Shown one piece after another: positions 1-9,258 of a stretch of DNA of 57,290 bases (position 1 is its first letter; every line of letters begins with the position of its first letter). The position numbers and the translations under genes are program-made. The stretch covers positions 1 through 57,290 of the forward strand of contig JAUYPV010000038.1 in NCBI GenBank assembly GCA_030697555.1. Reading direction: 5' to 3'. The DNA is from Hyphomonadaceae bacterium (GTDB taxonomy: Bacteria; Pseudomonadota; Alphaproteobacteria; Caulobacterales; Hyphomonadaceae). Under the pieces are notes generated by a model. It saw only the letters and a program-made list of their open reading frames with translations, did not search any database and was not told the DNA's origin.

Positions 1-1
1 T

Positions 2-715
2 ATCGATGTGCGAGCCGCCAACGCTCGCGGCATCGTCGTCACCAACACGCCCGACGTCCTCACCGACGCCACCGCCGACACCACCATGCTACTTCTCCTC
101 GGCGCGTGCCGCCGCGCGAAGGAGCATGTCCGCAACATGGACTCAGGCTGGAAGACCGCGAACGGCTTCGCTGGCAATCTCGGCGTTGAAGTCACCGGCA
201 AGACGATGGGCATCGTCGGCATGGGCCGCATCGGCCGCGGCGTCGCCGAGCGCGCCCGCGGCTTCCGCATGCCGGTCCTCTACCACAACCGCACACGCCT
301 CTCGCCGGATCTCGAACAGGGCGCTCGCTACTTCGCCAGCCTCGACGAGATGCTGCCACACTGCCAGGTGCTCAGCCTCAACCTGCCGGGCGGGCAGGGC
401 ATTCTCATGACGCGCGAGAAGTTCGGCCTGCTGCCAAGGGGCGCGATCTTCATCAACTGCGCGCGCGGGTCTCTGGTCGACGAGCAGGCGATGATCGACG
501 CCCTGAAATCCGGCCAGCTCGGCGCGGCAGGCCTCGATGTCTTCACGAAAGAACCCAACTACGACACGCGTATCAACGACCAGCCGAACACTTTCCTGCT
601 GCCACACGTCGGCAGCGCCACAATTGAAACCCGTAACGCCATGGGGTTCCGGGCACTTGGCAACATCGAAGCCGTCCTCTCTGGCAAACCCGCGCCGGAT
701 GAGGTCAAACTCTAG
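2..715 (+). CDS. D-isomer-specific 2-hydroxyacid dehydrogenase (glyoxylate/hydroxypyruvate reductase type), 5' truncated
   Basis: This is the C-terminal part of an NAD(P)H-dependent 2-hydroxyacid dehydrogenase; the frame is open to the left edge, so the start lies outside the window. The first visible residues (IDVRAANARGIVVTNTP) match the end of the substrate domain. The Rossmann nucleotide-binding segment follows as GIVGMGRIGRGVAERARG. The INCARGSLVDEQA segment carries the conserved substrate-binding Arg, and the family's Glu and His fall near TKEPN and LPHVGSAT. The family reduces glyoxylate, hydroxypyruvate or similar 2-oxoacids in the cytosol; the exact substrate cannot be told. It ends two bases before the next gene, suggesting cotranscription. 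Confidence 0.9.
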   Translation: MDVRAANARGIVVTNTPDVLTDATADTTMLLLLGACRRAKEHVRNMDSGWKTANGFAGNLGVEVTGKTMGIVGMGRIGRGVAERARGFRMPVLYHNRTRLSPDLEQGARYFASLDEMLPHCQVLSLNLPGGQGILMTREKFGLLPRGAIFINCARGSLVDEQAMIDALKSGQLGAAGLDVFTKEPNYDTRINDQPNTFLLPHVGSATIETRNAMGFRALGNIEAVLSGKPAPDEVKL

Positions 716-717
716 CC

Positions 718-1107
718 ATGCCGAACGAAGCCGAGATCCGCCGCACCGTCGAGCGTTATGCCGCCGCTTGGAAGTCCGGCGACATGGCCGCCATCGTCGC
801 CTGCTACCACGATGACTTCACGCTGCACTATTTCGGCCGCAACGCGCTGTCAGGCGATCACATCGGCAAGGCCGCATCCCTCAAGACGTTGGCCGAATTC
901 TCGAAACGCACGAAGCGCCGCCTCGTATCAATAGTTTCGACGCTGGCAGGCCCCGAGCACGGCGCGGTCATCGCCCGCGAAGCGATCGGCCCCAACGCCG
1001 TCGAGATCGAGCGCGTGCTCGTCTACGCGGTGAAGGACGGGTTCTTGCACGAGTGCTGGGTCTACGACGCTGACCAGCGCCCGATCGACGAGCTGGTCGG
1101 AAGCTAG
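718..1107 (+). CDS. SnoaL/NTF2-like family protein
   Basis: A 129-residue protein with the pattern of a SnoaL-like cone fold: an N-terminal helix (EIRRTVERYAAAWKSGDMAAIVACYHDDFTLHY) followed by alternating strands ending in ECWVYDADQRPIDEL. Such proteins are small-molecule isomerases, hydrolases or non-enzymatic binding domains, so no reaction is assigned. It starts two bases after the dehydrogenase stop and probably shares its transcript. Its end overlaps the end of the convergent GIY-YIG gene by four bases. Confidence 0.7.
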   Translation: MPNEAEIRRTVERYAAAWKSGDMAAIVACYHDDFTLHYFGRNALSGDHIGKAASLKTLAEFSKRTKRRLVSIVSTLAGPEHGAVIAREAIGPNAVEIERVLVYAVKDGFLHECWVYDADQRPIDELVGS

Positions 1108-1646
1108 GCTCTCTTCTTCCAGTATTCTTGCGGCGTCACGTCGGGATGCTCCTTCGTATGCCGATGCGTGTGGCTGTACGTCTCCACCGGGTGCTTTGGC
1201 GCCATGCCGAACAGCCTGCGGAACCAGGCTTCGACCTTGCGGCGCCAGATCCAGCTCTTCTTCAGCTGTGGCGTGTTCGGCGCATCTTGCTCGCTGCGCG
1301 GCATCTGCACGTCGTTCATCCGGGGCTTGAGGCCGCGGATCAGGTCTTCCTCGATCATGCGCCGCTCTTCCTCCGAGCCGACGCGCATCACGTGGCGCTC
1401 GGTCGCGCCGAGGATCCACCAGGCCTTGCCCCATTTCTCGTGCCCGAGCAGGCGGCCGCGCAGGTTGGCGGCCTTGCCGACATAGAGCGGCTGCAGGAAG
1501 AACGCGAAGTGGCGCTTCACGAAAACATAGATGCCACCCGAATCGTCCGGGATGCCATTCTTGGTGAGGGCGCACTTGAACAGGTAGCGCTGGCCACTCT
1601 CGCCGCGCCAGAAATGGATGCCAAAGAACATGATAGGCAGATTCAT
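1104..1646 (-). CDS. GIY-YIG domain protein
   Basis: A 180-residue protein with a recognisable GIY-YIG nuclease core: GGIYVF around residues 38-42, PLYVGKAANLRGRL around 53-66, then an acidic helix (EEERRMIEEDLIRGLKPRMND) that supplies the candidate catalytic Glu and the closing Asn. The C-terminal third is basic (WRRKVEAWFRR). Single-domain GIY-YIG proteins may act on DNA, or the fold may be catalytically inactive; no partner gene indicates a pathway. It converges on the NTF2-like gene with a four-base overlap. Confidence 0.65.
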   Translation of the reverse strand: MNLPIMFFGIHFWRGESGQRYLFKCALTKNGIPDDSGGIYVFVKRHFAFFLQPLYVGKAANLRGRLLGHEKWGKAWWILGATERHVMRVGSEEERRMIEEDLIRGLKPRMNDVQMPRSEQDAPNTPQLKKSWIWRRKVEAWFRRLFGMAPKHPVETYSHTHRHTKEHPDVTPQEYWKKRA

Positions 1647-1843
1647 GTGGGCGTCGCCTCCCGAAGCGAGCGGAGTTTCCTGCCGGCGTGGTTAATGAGG
1701 CCTGAAGATCGAGTCCGTATTGCGGTTTGTCCGCCGCAGCGCCGCCACGGCCGTTACCCCGGGACAGATTGGTGGATTGCCTTGACCCTCGTGGTCTTTT
1801 AGTCACTTTGCGGTCACAGTTATTGGGCTGCCGGGGCTAGCGA

Positions 1844-3841
1844 ATGTTCTCCAAAATCCTGATCGCCAACCGCGGGGAAATCGCCTGCCGGGTGATCAAG
1901 ACTGCCCGGCGCATGGGCGTGAAGACGGTGGTCGTCTACTCGGACGCCGACGCCGGCTCCATGGCCGTGGATATGGCGGACGAAGCCATCCACATCGGCG
2001 GCTCGCCCGCGGCGCAGAGCTACCTCGTCCAGGACAAGATCGTCGACGCCGTCCGCAAGTCAGGCGCGGAAGCCGTCCACCCCGGCTTCGGCTTCCTCTC
2101 CGAGAACGCAGGGTTTGCGAAACGTCTTGCGAAAGAGAAGATAGTCTTCATCGGCCCCAACCCCCACGCCATCGAGGCGATGGGCGACAAGATCACCTCC
2201 AAGAAGTTTGCCGCCGAAGCCGGCGTCAACACAGTGCCCGGCCACATGGGTCTGATCGCGGATTCGAAGGAAGCCGTGAAGATCGCCGACTCGATCGGCT
2301 ATCCCGTGATGATCAAGGCGTCCGCCGGCGGCGGCGGCAAGGGCCTGCGCATCGCTTTCAATTCCGCTGAAGCGAAAGAAGGTTTCGACGGCGCCCGCGC
2401 TGAAGCCATCGCCTCATTCGGCGACGATCGCATCTTCATCGAGAAGTTCGTCGACCAGCCGCGCCACATCGAAATCCAGGTGCTCGGCGACAAGCACGGC
2501 AACATCGTTTACCTCAACGAACGCGAGTGCTCGATCCAGCGCCGCAACCAGAAGGTCTTCGAGGAGGCGCCGTCGCCCTTCCTCACGCCTGAAGCCCGCA
2601 AGGCCATGGGCGAGCAGGCCGTCGCGCTTTCCAAGGCCGTGCAGTACGACAGCGCCGGCACGGTCGAGTTCATCGTCGACGGCCAGCGCAATTTCTACTT
2701 CCTCGAAATGAACACCCGCCTGCAGGTCGAGCACCCGGTCACCGAGATGACCACGGGCGTCGATCTCGTCGAACAGATGCTGCGCGTGGCCGCCGGCGAA
2801 AAGCTGGCGCTCAAGCAGAAAGACATCGGTATCAAGGGTTGGGCGCTGGAATCCCGCATCTACGCCGAAGACCCTTATCGCGGCTTCCTGCCGTCCATCG
2901 GCCGCCTGAAACGCATGCGCTTCCCGGCCGAGGGCAAGCTCGCAGAAGGCACGGTGCGCATCGACACCGGCGTCCGTGAAGGCGACGAGATCTCGATGTT
3001 CTACGATCCGATGATCGCCAAGCTCATCACGCACGGAAAGACCCGCGCCGACGCCATCTCCACGCACGTGAAGGCGCTGGAGCGTCTCGAGATCAGAGGC
3101 ATCCAGGACAACTCTCCGTTCCTCGCCGCCGTGCTCGACCAGAAACGCTTCCAGTCCGGCAAGATCACCACCGGCTACATCAAGGAAGAATTTCCCACCG
3201 GTTTCCACGGCGCGGATGCGTCCCCTGAAGTCGAGAAAGTCATCGTCGCTGCGGCGGTCTACGCACAGGTGCTCGCACGCACGCGTCTCTCCGGCATCTC
3301 CGGCCGCATCGAGCCGGCGCGTCCGCAGCGCAAGGACTGGGTCGTCCTGCTCGGCCGCAAGCAGGTCCCGGTGGATATCCAGTATCAGATGGGCGAGGCC
3401 GAGATCGAATTCGAAGGCGGCGAGAAACACACGCTCGCCACCCAGTGGAAGCCTGGCGTCGCCCTGATGGAACTGATGTTCGACGACAAGACCTACGCCC
3501 TCACCATCACGCCGGCCGAGGAGGGCTTCGTCATCCGCCGCCTCGGCGTCGAGATCCACGCCAAGGTCTGCACGCCCGTCCAGGCCGAGATGCACGCACG
3601 CCTGCCCGAAAAGCAGAAGCCCGACACCTCCAAGCTTATCATGAGCCCGATGCCGGGCCTCGTCGTCTCCGTGGCCGTCAGCGTCGGCCAGGAAGTGAAA
3701 TCTGGCGACGCCGTCTGCATCGTCGAAGCGATGAAGATGCAGAACATCATTCGCGCCGAAGCCGATGGCGTGGTGAAAGCCGTCAACGCCGCCGCCGGCG
3801 CCTCCGTCGCCGCCGACGAGATACTGGTCGAGTTCGCCTAG
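1844..3841 (+). CDS. pccA: Acetyl/propionyl-CoA carboxylase alpha subunit (biotin carboxylase + biotin carrier)
   Basis: A 665-residue biotin-dependent acyl-CoA carboxylase alpha chain. The N-terminal biotin carboxylase begins [20 protein letters not shown]. The ATP-grasp glycine loop KASAGGGGKGLRI is present, as is [14 protein letters not shown] of the active site. A middle domain links to a C-terminal biotinyl domain with the biotinylation motif VEAMKMQN (biotinyl Lys at residue 631). With a beta subunit, absent from this window, it would carboxylate propionyl-CoA to methylmalonyl-CoA. A second separate accC/accB pair at 40-42 kb serves fatty-acid synthesis, which supports a catabolic role here. 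Geranyl- or methylcrotonyl-CoA carboxylase cannot be excluded, particularly with ivd only 5.5 kb away. Confidence 0.85.
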   Translation: MFSKILIANRGEIACRVIKTARRMGVKTVVVYSDADAGSMAVDMADEAIHIGGSPAAQSYLVQDKIVDAVRKSGAEAVHPGFGFLSENAGFAKRLAKEKIVFIGPNPHAIEAMGDKITSKKFAAEAGVNTVPGHMGLIADSKEAVKIADSIGYPVMIKASAGGGGKGLRIAFNSAEAKEGFDGARAEAIASFGDDRIFIEKFVDQPRHIEIQVLGDKHGNIVYLNERECSIQRRNQKVFEEAPSPFLTPEARKAMGEQAVALSKAVQYDSAGTVEFIVDGQRNFYFLEMNTRLQVEHPVTEMTTGVDLVEQMLRVAAGEKLALKQKDIGIKGWALESRIYAEDPYRGFLPSIGRLKRMRFPAEGKLAEGTVRIDTGVREGDEISMFYDPMIAKLITHGKTRADAISTHVKALERLEIRGIQDNSPFLAAVLDQKRFQSGKITTGYIKEEFPTGFHGADASPEVEKVIVAAAVYAQVLARTRLSGISGRIEPARPQRKDWVVLLGRKQVPVDIQYQMGEAEIEFEGGEKHTLATQWKPGVALMELMFDDKTYALTITPAEEGFVIRRLGVEIHAKVCTPVQAEMHARLPEKQKPDTSKLIMSPMPGLVVSVAVSVGQEVKSGDAVCIVEAMKMQNIIRAEADGVVKAVNAAAGASVAADEILVEFA

Positions 3842-3975
3842 CGGTTCCTAAAATCTGATCGGCCGGCTTTTTTCGCGCCTTGCGAACGCTGGGTCATGCC
3901 CGCCAAAGCCGCGCACAATCGTCTGGCGTCGTTCCTTTGAAGCTGCATAACTCCGCTCCATTACGGAGATCAGTC

Positions 3976-5019
3976 ATGTTCATGCGTGCCGCCATTGCGT
4001 CGGCGTTTCTTTTCCTTGGGGTGGCTACAGCCACTGCGCAGGTCCCGCGCACCGGTGTCGCCGACCTGTTCGACGGGCAGGCGCTGCGCGTCATCCTCTG
4101 CGGCACATCCTCGCCGCTGCCCGATCCCAATCGAGCCAAGGCCTGCACCGTCGTCATTGCCGGCGACAACGCCTACGTCGTCGATACCGGCCCCGAGTCC
4201 TGGGAACAGCTCGCCCGCATGCAATTTCCTGGCGCGAAGATCGCCGGCATCCTCATCACGCACTTCCACTCTGACCATATCGGCGATCTCGGCGAATTCC
4301 GCATGCAGACCATGGTCGCGGGCCGTCACGTGAAGCTGCCTGTCTACGGCGCCAAAGGTGTCGAAAACCTCGTGAAGGGATTCAACGCCGCTTACGAGGA
4401 AGATGCGCGCCTGCGCCTCGCGCACCACGGCGCCGAGGTGATCGACATCAAGAACTCGCCCCTGGTCGCCCGCCGCTTCGGCAAGAAGTTCACGGGTAAG
4501 CTCACCGCCGAAGAAGTCATTCTCAACAAGGACGGCCTCAAGATCACGGCCTTCGAAGTCGACCACGATCCCATCCGCCCAGCCGTCGGCTACCGCTTCG
4601 ACTACAAGGGCAGGTCGGTTGTTGTATCCGGCGATACGGCCCTGTCCGCCAACTTCACCGAGAACGCCAAAGGCGCCGACGTGCTGGTGTCGGAATCCCT
4701 CGCCAGCAACCTGGTCGGCATGATGGGCGCCGCCCTGAAGGCGCAGGGCAATACGCGCTTCGCAAAGATCATGTCCGACATTCCGGACTACCACATCTCG
4801 CCCATCGATGCGGCGAAGACGGCCAATGAGGCTGGCGTGAAACTGCTGGTCTACAGCCACCACATTCCATCAGCCCAGGTGAACACGCCCGCCTTCTTCC
4901 AGGGCGTCGCCGCCGTTCGTCCGCAGGACCAATGGGTCGCCGGCTATGACGGCTTCCGCATCGACCTGCCGGTAGGATCCACGGAGATCAAGCAGAGCGA
5001 CATGCTGCCGAAGCCCTAG
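3976..5019 (+). CDS. Secreted metallo-beta-lactamase-fold hydrolase
   Basis: A 347-residue MBL-fold protein with an N-terminal signal peptide ([22 protein letters not shown]). The metal-binding motif HFHSDH lies at residues 96-101. Later ligands are supplied by SGDTALS and by the closing YSHHIP segment. The arrangement resembles arylsulfatase/RNase Z-like periplasmic MBL hydrolases; the substrate is unknown. The ATG at 3976 was chosen because a GGAG sits about eight bases upstream and the signal peptide starts there; the frame is open further upstream, to 3880. It overlaps the end of convergent lipB by four bases. Confidence 0.8.
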   Translation: MFMRAAIASAFLFLGVATATAQVPRTGVADLFDGQALRVILCGTSSPLPDPNRAKACTVVIAGDNAYVVDTGPESWEQLARMQFPGAKIAGILITHFHSDHIGDLGEFRMQTMVAGRHVKLPVYGAKGVENLVKGFNAAYEEDARLRLAHHGAEVIDIKNSPLVARRFGKKFTGKLTAEEVILNKDGLKITAFEVDHDPIRPAVGYRFDYKGRSVVVSGDTALSANFTENAKGADVLVSESLASNLVGMMGAALKAQGNTRFAKIMSDIPDYHISPIDAAKTANEAGVKLLVYSHHIPSAQVNTPAFFQGVAAVRPQDQWVAGYDGFRIDLPVGSTEIKQSDMLPKP

Positions 5020-5687
5020 ACCGGCGGATCAACCCGCTCGGTCTCGCCGAAGTTCGCTTCGAACGCCCGCCTCAGCGCCACGTCCACCTCGTGCATCGGT
5101 ATCAGCTGCCCGAGGTCGGCGAGGCTTGTCACGCCCAGCCCCGGTTCGCTCACCCCGCACGGCGTGATGCCGCCGAAGTGCGACAGGTCCGGCTCCACGT
5201 TCAGGCTGATGCCGTGATAGCTCACCCACCGCTTCAGCCGCACGCCGATAGCGGCGATCTTGTCTTCCTTCAGCGTCCTGCCCTTGGCTGTACGGTCCAC
5301 CCACACGCCCACACGCCCCTTGCGCCGCTCGCCCTTCACGTTGAACTCCCCCAGCGTGTCGATCACCCACTGCTCCAGCGAACAGACGAACCGCTTCACG
5401 TCCCGTCCGCGGGTCGTCAGGTCGAGCATGGCGTATGCGACCCGTTGTCCCGGCCCATGATACGTGAACTGCCCGCCCCGCTGGGTGTCGAACACCGGGA
5501 ATCGGTCGGGGTCGAGCAGGTCGTCCTCCCTCGCGCTGGCGCCCCGCGTATAGAGGGGGGGGTGCTCCACCAGCCACACAAGCTCTCCAGCCTGGCCTGC
5601 GGCAATGGCTGCGGCGCGGGCCTCCATGGCCGCGACAGCCTCGGGATAGCCCGTCAAACCCTCTGAAATGGCCCAGCCAACCGTCAA
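5016..5687 (-). CDS. lipB: Octanoyltransferase LipB
   Basis: A 223-residue lipoyl(octanoyl) transferase. It moves octanoyl from acyl carrier protein to lipoyl domains of 2-oxoacid dehydrogenases and GcvH. Visible hallmarks are [12 protein letters not shown], the catalytic Lys region [15 protein letters not shown], and the catalytic Cys in [16 protein letters not shown]. Length is normal for the family. The best start is a TTG at 5687. It is divergent from the FliN-like gene and converges on the MBL hydrolase. Confidence 0.92.
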   Translation of the reverse strand: MTVGWAISEGLTGYPEAVAAMEARAAAIAAGQAGELVWLVEHPPLYTRGASAREDDLLDPDRFPVFDTQRGGQFTYHGPGQRVAYAMLDLTTRGRDVKRFVCSLEQWVIDTLGEFNVKGERRKGRVGVWVDRTAKGRTLKEDKIAAIGVRLKRWVSYHGISLNVEPDLSHFGGITPCGVSEPGLGVTSLADLGQLIPMHEVDVALRRAFEANFGETERVDPPV

Positions 5688-5743
5688 TTAACCTGTCCGC
5701 AACGCAAACGGTGAAACGTGGCTCCTTATATCGGAGCAGCCCC

Positions 5744-5998
5744 TTGCAGTCTCAACTCTCCCATGTCGGCGTCGAGATCACCGTCCTTCTGGGCCGGTCT
5801 CTCATGCCGATGCAGCAATTCCTGCGCATGGGCCGGGGCGCCGTCATCCAGCTCGACACCCAGGAAAACGACGAAGTCTGGGTGCTGGCCAACAACCATC
5901 CCATCGCTCGTGGCGAACTGGTGATCGAGGGCGACCGCATCTCGATCAACATCACCCGCGCCGCCCCTGTGGCCGACTACTTCGCCACCGAGCAATAG
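5744..5998 (+). CDS. fliN: FliN-family flagellar motor switch protein (SpoA domain)
   Basis: A single SpoA (FliN/FliM C-terminal) domain: VGVEITVLLGRSLMPMQQFLRMGRGAVIQLD, then VWVLANNHPIARGELVIEGDRISI. FliN forms the lower C-ring of the flagellar motor. The chosen start is a TTG preceded by CGGAG about ten bases upstream, giving 84 residues. A GTG at 5711 would add eleven residues with no similarity to the family. No other flagellar gene is in the window, so this copy lies outside the main flagellar cluster. Confidence 0.75.
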   Translation: MQSQLSHVGVEITVLLGRSLMPMQQFLRMGRGAVIQLDTQENDEVWVLANNHPIARGELVIEGDRISINITRAAPVADYFATEQ

Positions 5999-6001
5999 CC
6001 G

Positions 6002-6028
6002 GAATCGGGCCGGTTTTCCGGCCGATTC
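6002..6028. terminator. Hairpin after fliN
   Basis: A strong GC-rich inverted repeat (GAATCGGGCCGG / CCGGCCGATTC, one bulged G, TTTT loop) lies immediately after the fliN stop codon. It has no following T-run, so it may end or stabilise the fliN transcript rather than act as a textbook intrinsic terminator. Confidence 0.45.
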
Positions 6029-6094
6029 GATCCCTCGCAATCCGCCCTTCACAAGCCGCTCAACCCGGTATATCTGGCGCCCTTGCCTCGGCGT

Positions 6095-6179
6095 GCGGTC
6101 GTGGCGGAATTGGTAGACGCACTACCTTGAGGTGGTAGCGCCGCAAGGCGTGGAAGTTCGAGTCTTCTCGACCGCACCA
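6095..6179 (+). tRNA. tRNA-Leu (anticodon GAG)
   Basis: A class II tRNA of 85 nt. The acceptor arms GCGGTCG and CGACCGC pair perfectly. The D-arm sequence GGCGGAATTGGTAGACGC is typical of tRNA-Leu. The anticodon stem CTACC/GGTAG encloses the loop TTGAGGT (anticodon GAG, reading CUC/CUU). A variable arm and a T-arm GTTCGAGTC follow, and CCA is encoded. mgtE starts about 50 bases downstream on the same strand. Confidence 0.96.
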
Positions 6180-6232
6180 GCATTCAGGTTCAACAGCAGA
6201 GAGTACGCCGTTCGCGGGAGAGGGAGGTCAGG

Positions 6233-7642
6233 ATGAATGACGCCCCCGGACCCGACAAGACGGCTGCCTCCGCTTCTGAGCCAGAGACCGTTGAAGACGG
6301 CGTCATCGCGCCGGCCCTGATAGCCCAGTTCGTCGGCGCCATCGGCGACGGCAACAAGTTCTTCCTCCAGCGCACCATCAAGGAACTCTACCCGGCTGAC
6401 GCAGCCGACCTGCTGGAGCATCTGACGCCGGAAGCCTTCCGCAAGGCCATCCATCTCCTCGGCAAGGACCTGCCGGCCGAGGCTGTCGCCGAACTCTCAG
6501 ACAGCGCACGCCTCGAAGCCCTGCATGAGCTGACCGACACCGCCATCGTGGCGATGACCGGCCATCTCGACTCGGACGACGCCTCCTTCCTCCTCAACGA
6601 CCTCGAGGAAGACCGCCGCGCCCGCATTCTCTCCCGTGTCTCCGCCACCGACCGCGCCGCCATCGAAAGCTCGCTGTCCTTCGACGACGAGTCCGCCGGC
6701 CGCCTGATGCAGCGCGACTTCGTCGCCGCGCCGGTGTTCTGGACGGTAGGGCAGGCGATCGACCACATGCGCACCGTCGCTGCCGACGACCTGCCGGACA
6801 CTTTCTTCGAGATCTACATCGTCGACCCCGCCTTCCGCCTGCAGGGCAGCGTGCCGGTGTCGACCCTGCTGCGCGCTGCCCGTGAGACGCCGCTCAAGGA
6901 AATCATGAAGGACATCCCGGTCCTCGTCCGGCCGGAGATGGATCAGGAGGAGGTCGCCTACCTCTTCCGCCAGTACAACCTCGCTTCCGCTCCCGTGGTC
7001 GACGAAGCCGGCCGCCTCACCGGCATGATCACCATCGACGACGTCGTCGACGTCATCCAGGAAGAGGCCGAGGAGGATATCCTTGCCCTGTCGGGCGTCA
7101 GCGAGGCTGGCGTCAACCAGTCCGTCTTCTCCGCCGTTCGCGCCCGCATTCCCTGGCTGGCCGTCAACCTTGCGACCGCCTTCATCGCCGCGACCGTGGT
7201 GTCGCTGTTCAGCAGCGTGCTCAACGAGTTCGTCGCGCTCGCCTTCCTGATGCCGGTTGTGGCTGGCCTCAGCGGCAATGCCGGCTCCCAGGCGCTCGCC
7301 GTCGCGGTCCGCGCCATCGCCGAGCGCGACCTCGAAGGCCCGCTTGTCGCCCGCGCCATTCGCCGCGAGGCGCTGACCGCCCTGCTCAACGGCCTTATCA
7401 TCGCCTGGAGCGCCGCCCTGGTGGTGATGATCTGGTTCCAGAACCCTATGATCAGCCTGATCATCGGCCTGTCGATGACGTTCACCTTCACCTGGGCGGG
7501 CCTCATCGGCATCCTGGCCCCGTTGACCCTCAAGCGTTTCGGCGCCGATCCCGCCGTCGCCTCATCCGTATTTGTGCTGACCAGCATTGATATGATGAGT
7601 TTTTTCGTTTTTCTCGGACTCGCCACGCTTCTTCTTCTCTGA
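6233..7642 (+). CDS. mgtE: Magnesium transporter MgtE
   Basis: A 469-residue MgtE channel. An acidic N-terminal helical domain (LTPEAFRKAIHLL, LEEDRRARILSRV) precedes two CBS domains (about 145-270) and a C-terminal membrane domain with about five helices. That domain includes PVVAGLSGNAGSQALAVAVR, whose G-N-A-G-S-Q is the Mg2+ selectivity region. A strong ribosome binding site (GGGAGGTCAGG) precedes the ATG. It follows tRNA-Leu closely, and no Mg2+ riboswitch is visible in the short leader. It should act in the inner membrane in Mg2+ uptake gated by cytosolic Mg2+. Confidence 0.92.
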   Translation: MNDAPGPDKTAASASEPETVEDGVIAPALIAQFVGAIGDGNKFFLQRTIKELYPADAADLLEHLTPEAFRKAIHLLGKDLPAEAVAELSDSARLEALHELTDTAIVAMTGHLDSDDASFLLNDLEEDRRARILSRVSATDRAAIESSLSFDDESAGRLMQRDFVAAPVFWTVGQAIDHMRTVAADDLPDTFFEIYIVDPAFRLQGSVPVSTLLRAARETPLKEIMKDIPVLVRPEMDQEEVAYLFRQYNLASAPVVDEAGRLTGMITIDDVVDVIQEEAEEDILALSGVSEAGVNQSVFSAVRARIPWLAVNLATAFIAATVVSLFSSVLNEFVALAFLMPVVAGLSGNAGSQALAVAVRAIAERDLEGPLVARAIRREALTALLNGLIIAWSAALVVMIWFQNPMISLIIGLSMTFTFTWAGLIGILAPLTLKRFGADPAVASSVFVLTSIDMMSFFVFLGLATLLLL

Positions 7643-7709
7643 GGTTCGCCTCGCCGGAGAAGTTACTGGCGTCCGGTTTGCACCGGACAGGCGAAATCCC
7701 ACGGGGGAT

Positions 7710-9158
7710 GTGTCAGTTCAGGCCACCCAGATGACAGGACGATTGCGCCCCTCGCGCGCCGGCCTCGATCTCATCAAGAGTTTCGAGGGCTTCCGGGAAA
7801 TCGCCGCCCGCCTGCCCGACGGCAGGTGGACCATCGGCTATGGCCATGTCCGTACGGCCCGCGAAGGCCTTTCCATCACCGAAGCCGACGCCAACGACCT
7901 CCTGGCCTCCGACCTGCGCCCGGTCGAGGACGCCATCCGCCAGTCGGTGTTCACGCCCCTTAACCAGAACCAGTTCGACGCGCTTGTTTCGCTGGTCTTC
8001 AACATCTCGCCTGATCAGTTCAGGGACTCCGCCATCGCGCGTAACCTTAACGCTGGTGATTTCCTCAACGCTGCCAGCGGGTTCGACCTTTGGCGCAAAG
8101 CTCGCATCCACGGCCAGGTCATGGTGGTGGACGCGCTGGTGCGCCGGCGAGCTGCGGAGAAGGCCATGTTTCTGGAACACCCGGACGGGCGACCGACTGC
8201 CTCTACGCCCATGGTGACCCCGATGTCCGATACGGACGGGGCAATCACGCAATCCTCGGCTCAGGCATCTGACGCCGAACCTTCCTCGTCTGTGCCGCCT
8301 GCCGGTCCGATCGACGACCAGTATGGCCGTCCGCCCTCAATCGACATCGCCGAAGCCGTGCGCCGCCTTGCCGAACGCACCAACCAGATCGCGACCGCCT
8401 CCGGCCAGCGCACCTTCACCATTCGCCCCAACGAGCCCGAACAAGCCGGCGAACCCGAAGTTGCCTTGGGCGACGTCGTCGAGACGGAAGCGCAGGCCGA
8501 CGTCGAACCCGAAGCCGAACAGCCGGTTCACACGCCGCCGCGCACCGCCTCCGAGATCGAGGCCGCACGCCGCGCCGTTGCCGACCGTATCGCACGTATT
8601 CTCGAGCGCGCCGAACGAGCCATCGCTGAAGAACAGCCCGCCACCGCGCATGCCGAACCCGAAGCGGATCCGGTAAAGGCTTTCGTCCAGTCGATCGCCG
8701 ATCTTATTCCCCAGGCGGCTGTCCAGCCGGCGCCCAAGGCGCCGCAGATCGTTCTCGAAGGCATGCCCGATTTCGACGGTCCCGCCACGCCGCGCCACAC
8801 GCCGCGTCCCAACGGCCGCGCCCTCATCGACGACACCGAAACCTTCGATCCGGGCCGCGACCCGGCCGCCATGTTCGCCGAAGCCGAAGTGAAGGCGAAG
8901 ATCGTCAATGGCCGCGCCCAGCGCCTCGGCATCCTCTCGGGCCGCATGGTCAACATCGCCCCCTGGATCGTGATCCTGGTGCTCTCCGTCCTCGGCGTCA
9001 CAATCGGCCTGGTCGACACCTTCAAGGAAGCGGCCGACGTCTCCGACGCTTCGGTGCGCGGCGCCACGGCGGTTCTGGCGGTGTTCGGCATGTTGCTGGT
9101 GATGAGCGTCTATTTCCTCGTTACACGTGGCCGCGACAGCGATCCCAGCGCCCAATAG
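7710..9158 (+). CDS. Membrane-anchored GH24 (phage-type) lysozyme-like protein
   Basis: A 482-residue protein starting at GTG 7710 (GGGGGAT upstream). Residues about 15-155 form a phage-type lysozyme (GH24) domain. SFEGFREIAARLPDGRWTIG carries the expected Glu...Asp...Thr triad, and NQNQFDALVSLVFNI is the usual helix. A long acidic, Ala/Pro/Glu-rich, probably disordered region (about 160-400) follows. Two hydrophobic segments close the protein (about 417-437, NIAPWIVILVLSVLGVTIGL; about 452-473). A peptidoglycan-cleaving domain attached to a C-terminal membrane anchor and with no signal peptide suggests a domesticated phage enzyme used for envelope remodelling; that role is inference. Confidence 0.8.
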   Translation: MSVQATQMTGRLRPSRAGLDLIKSFEGFREIAARLPDGRWTIGYGHVRTAREGLSITEADANDLLASDLRPVEDAIRQSVFTPLNQNQFDALVSLVFNISPDQFRDSAIARNLNAGDFLNAASGFDLWRKARIHGQVMVVDALVRRRAAEKAMFLEHPDGRPTASTPMVTPMSDTDGAITQSSAQASDAEPSSSVPPAGPIDDQYGRPPSIDIAEAVRRLAERTNQIATASGQRTFTIRPNEPEQAGEPEVALGDVVETEAQADVEPEAEQPVHTPPRTASEIEAARRAVADRIARILERAERAIAEEQPATAHAEPEADPVKAFVQSIADLIPQAAVQPAPKAPQIVLEGMPDFDGPATPRHTPRPNGRALIDDTETFDPGRDPAAMFAEAEVKAKIVNGRAQRLGILSGRMVNIAPWIVILVLSVLGVTIGLVDTFKEAADVSDASVRGATAVLAVFGMLLVMSVYFLVTRGRDSDPSAQ

Positions 9159-9170
9159 GTCTAGCCTTGA

Positions 9171-9258
9171 GGAGCGCCGGGCGCCCGCCCGGCCCGGCGA
9201 TTCAACGCACACGCCAGTAGATGTAGCGCCACAGAGCCGGGCAGGCGCCCGGCGCTCC
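9171..9258 (+). repeat. 88-bp palindromic repeat element, copy 1
   Basis: Two 22-bp arms (9171-9192 and 9237-9258) are inverted repeats with one mismatch, separated by a 44-bp core. The reverse complement of 15852-15939 aligns to this copy over all 88 bases without gaps. Arms are nearly identical and cores are about three-quarters identical. It lies between the lysozyme and ivd genes, outside any gene. Confidence 0.85.

Noticed and set aside
3850-3880. Terminator after pccA (GGCCGGC followed by TTTTTT)
   Set aside because: The stem is only a six-base self-complementary palindrome, which cannot form a proper hairpin with a loop.
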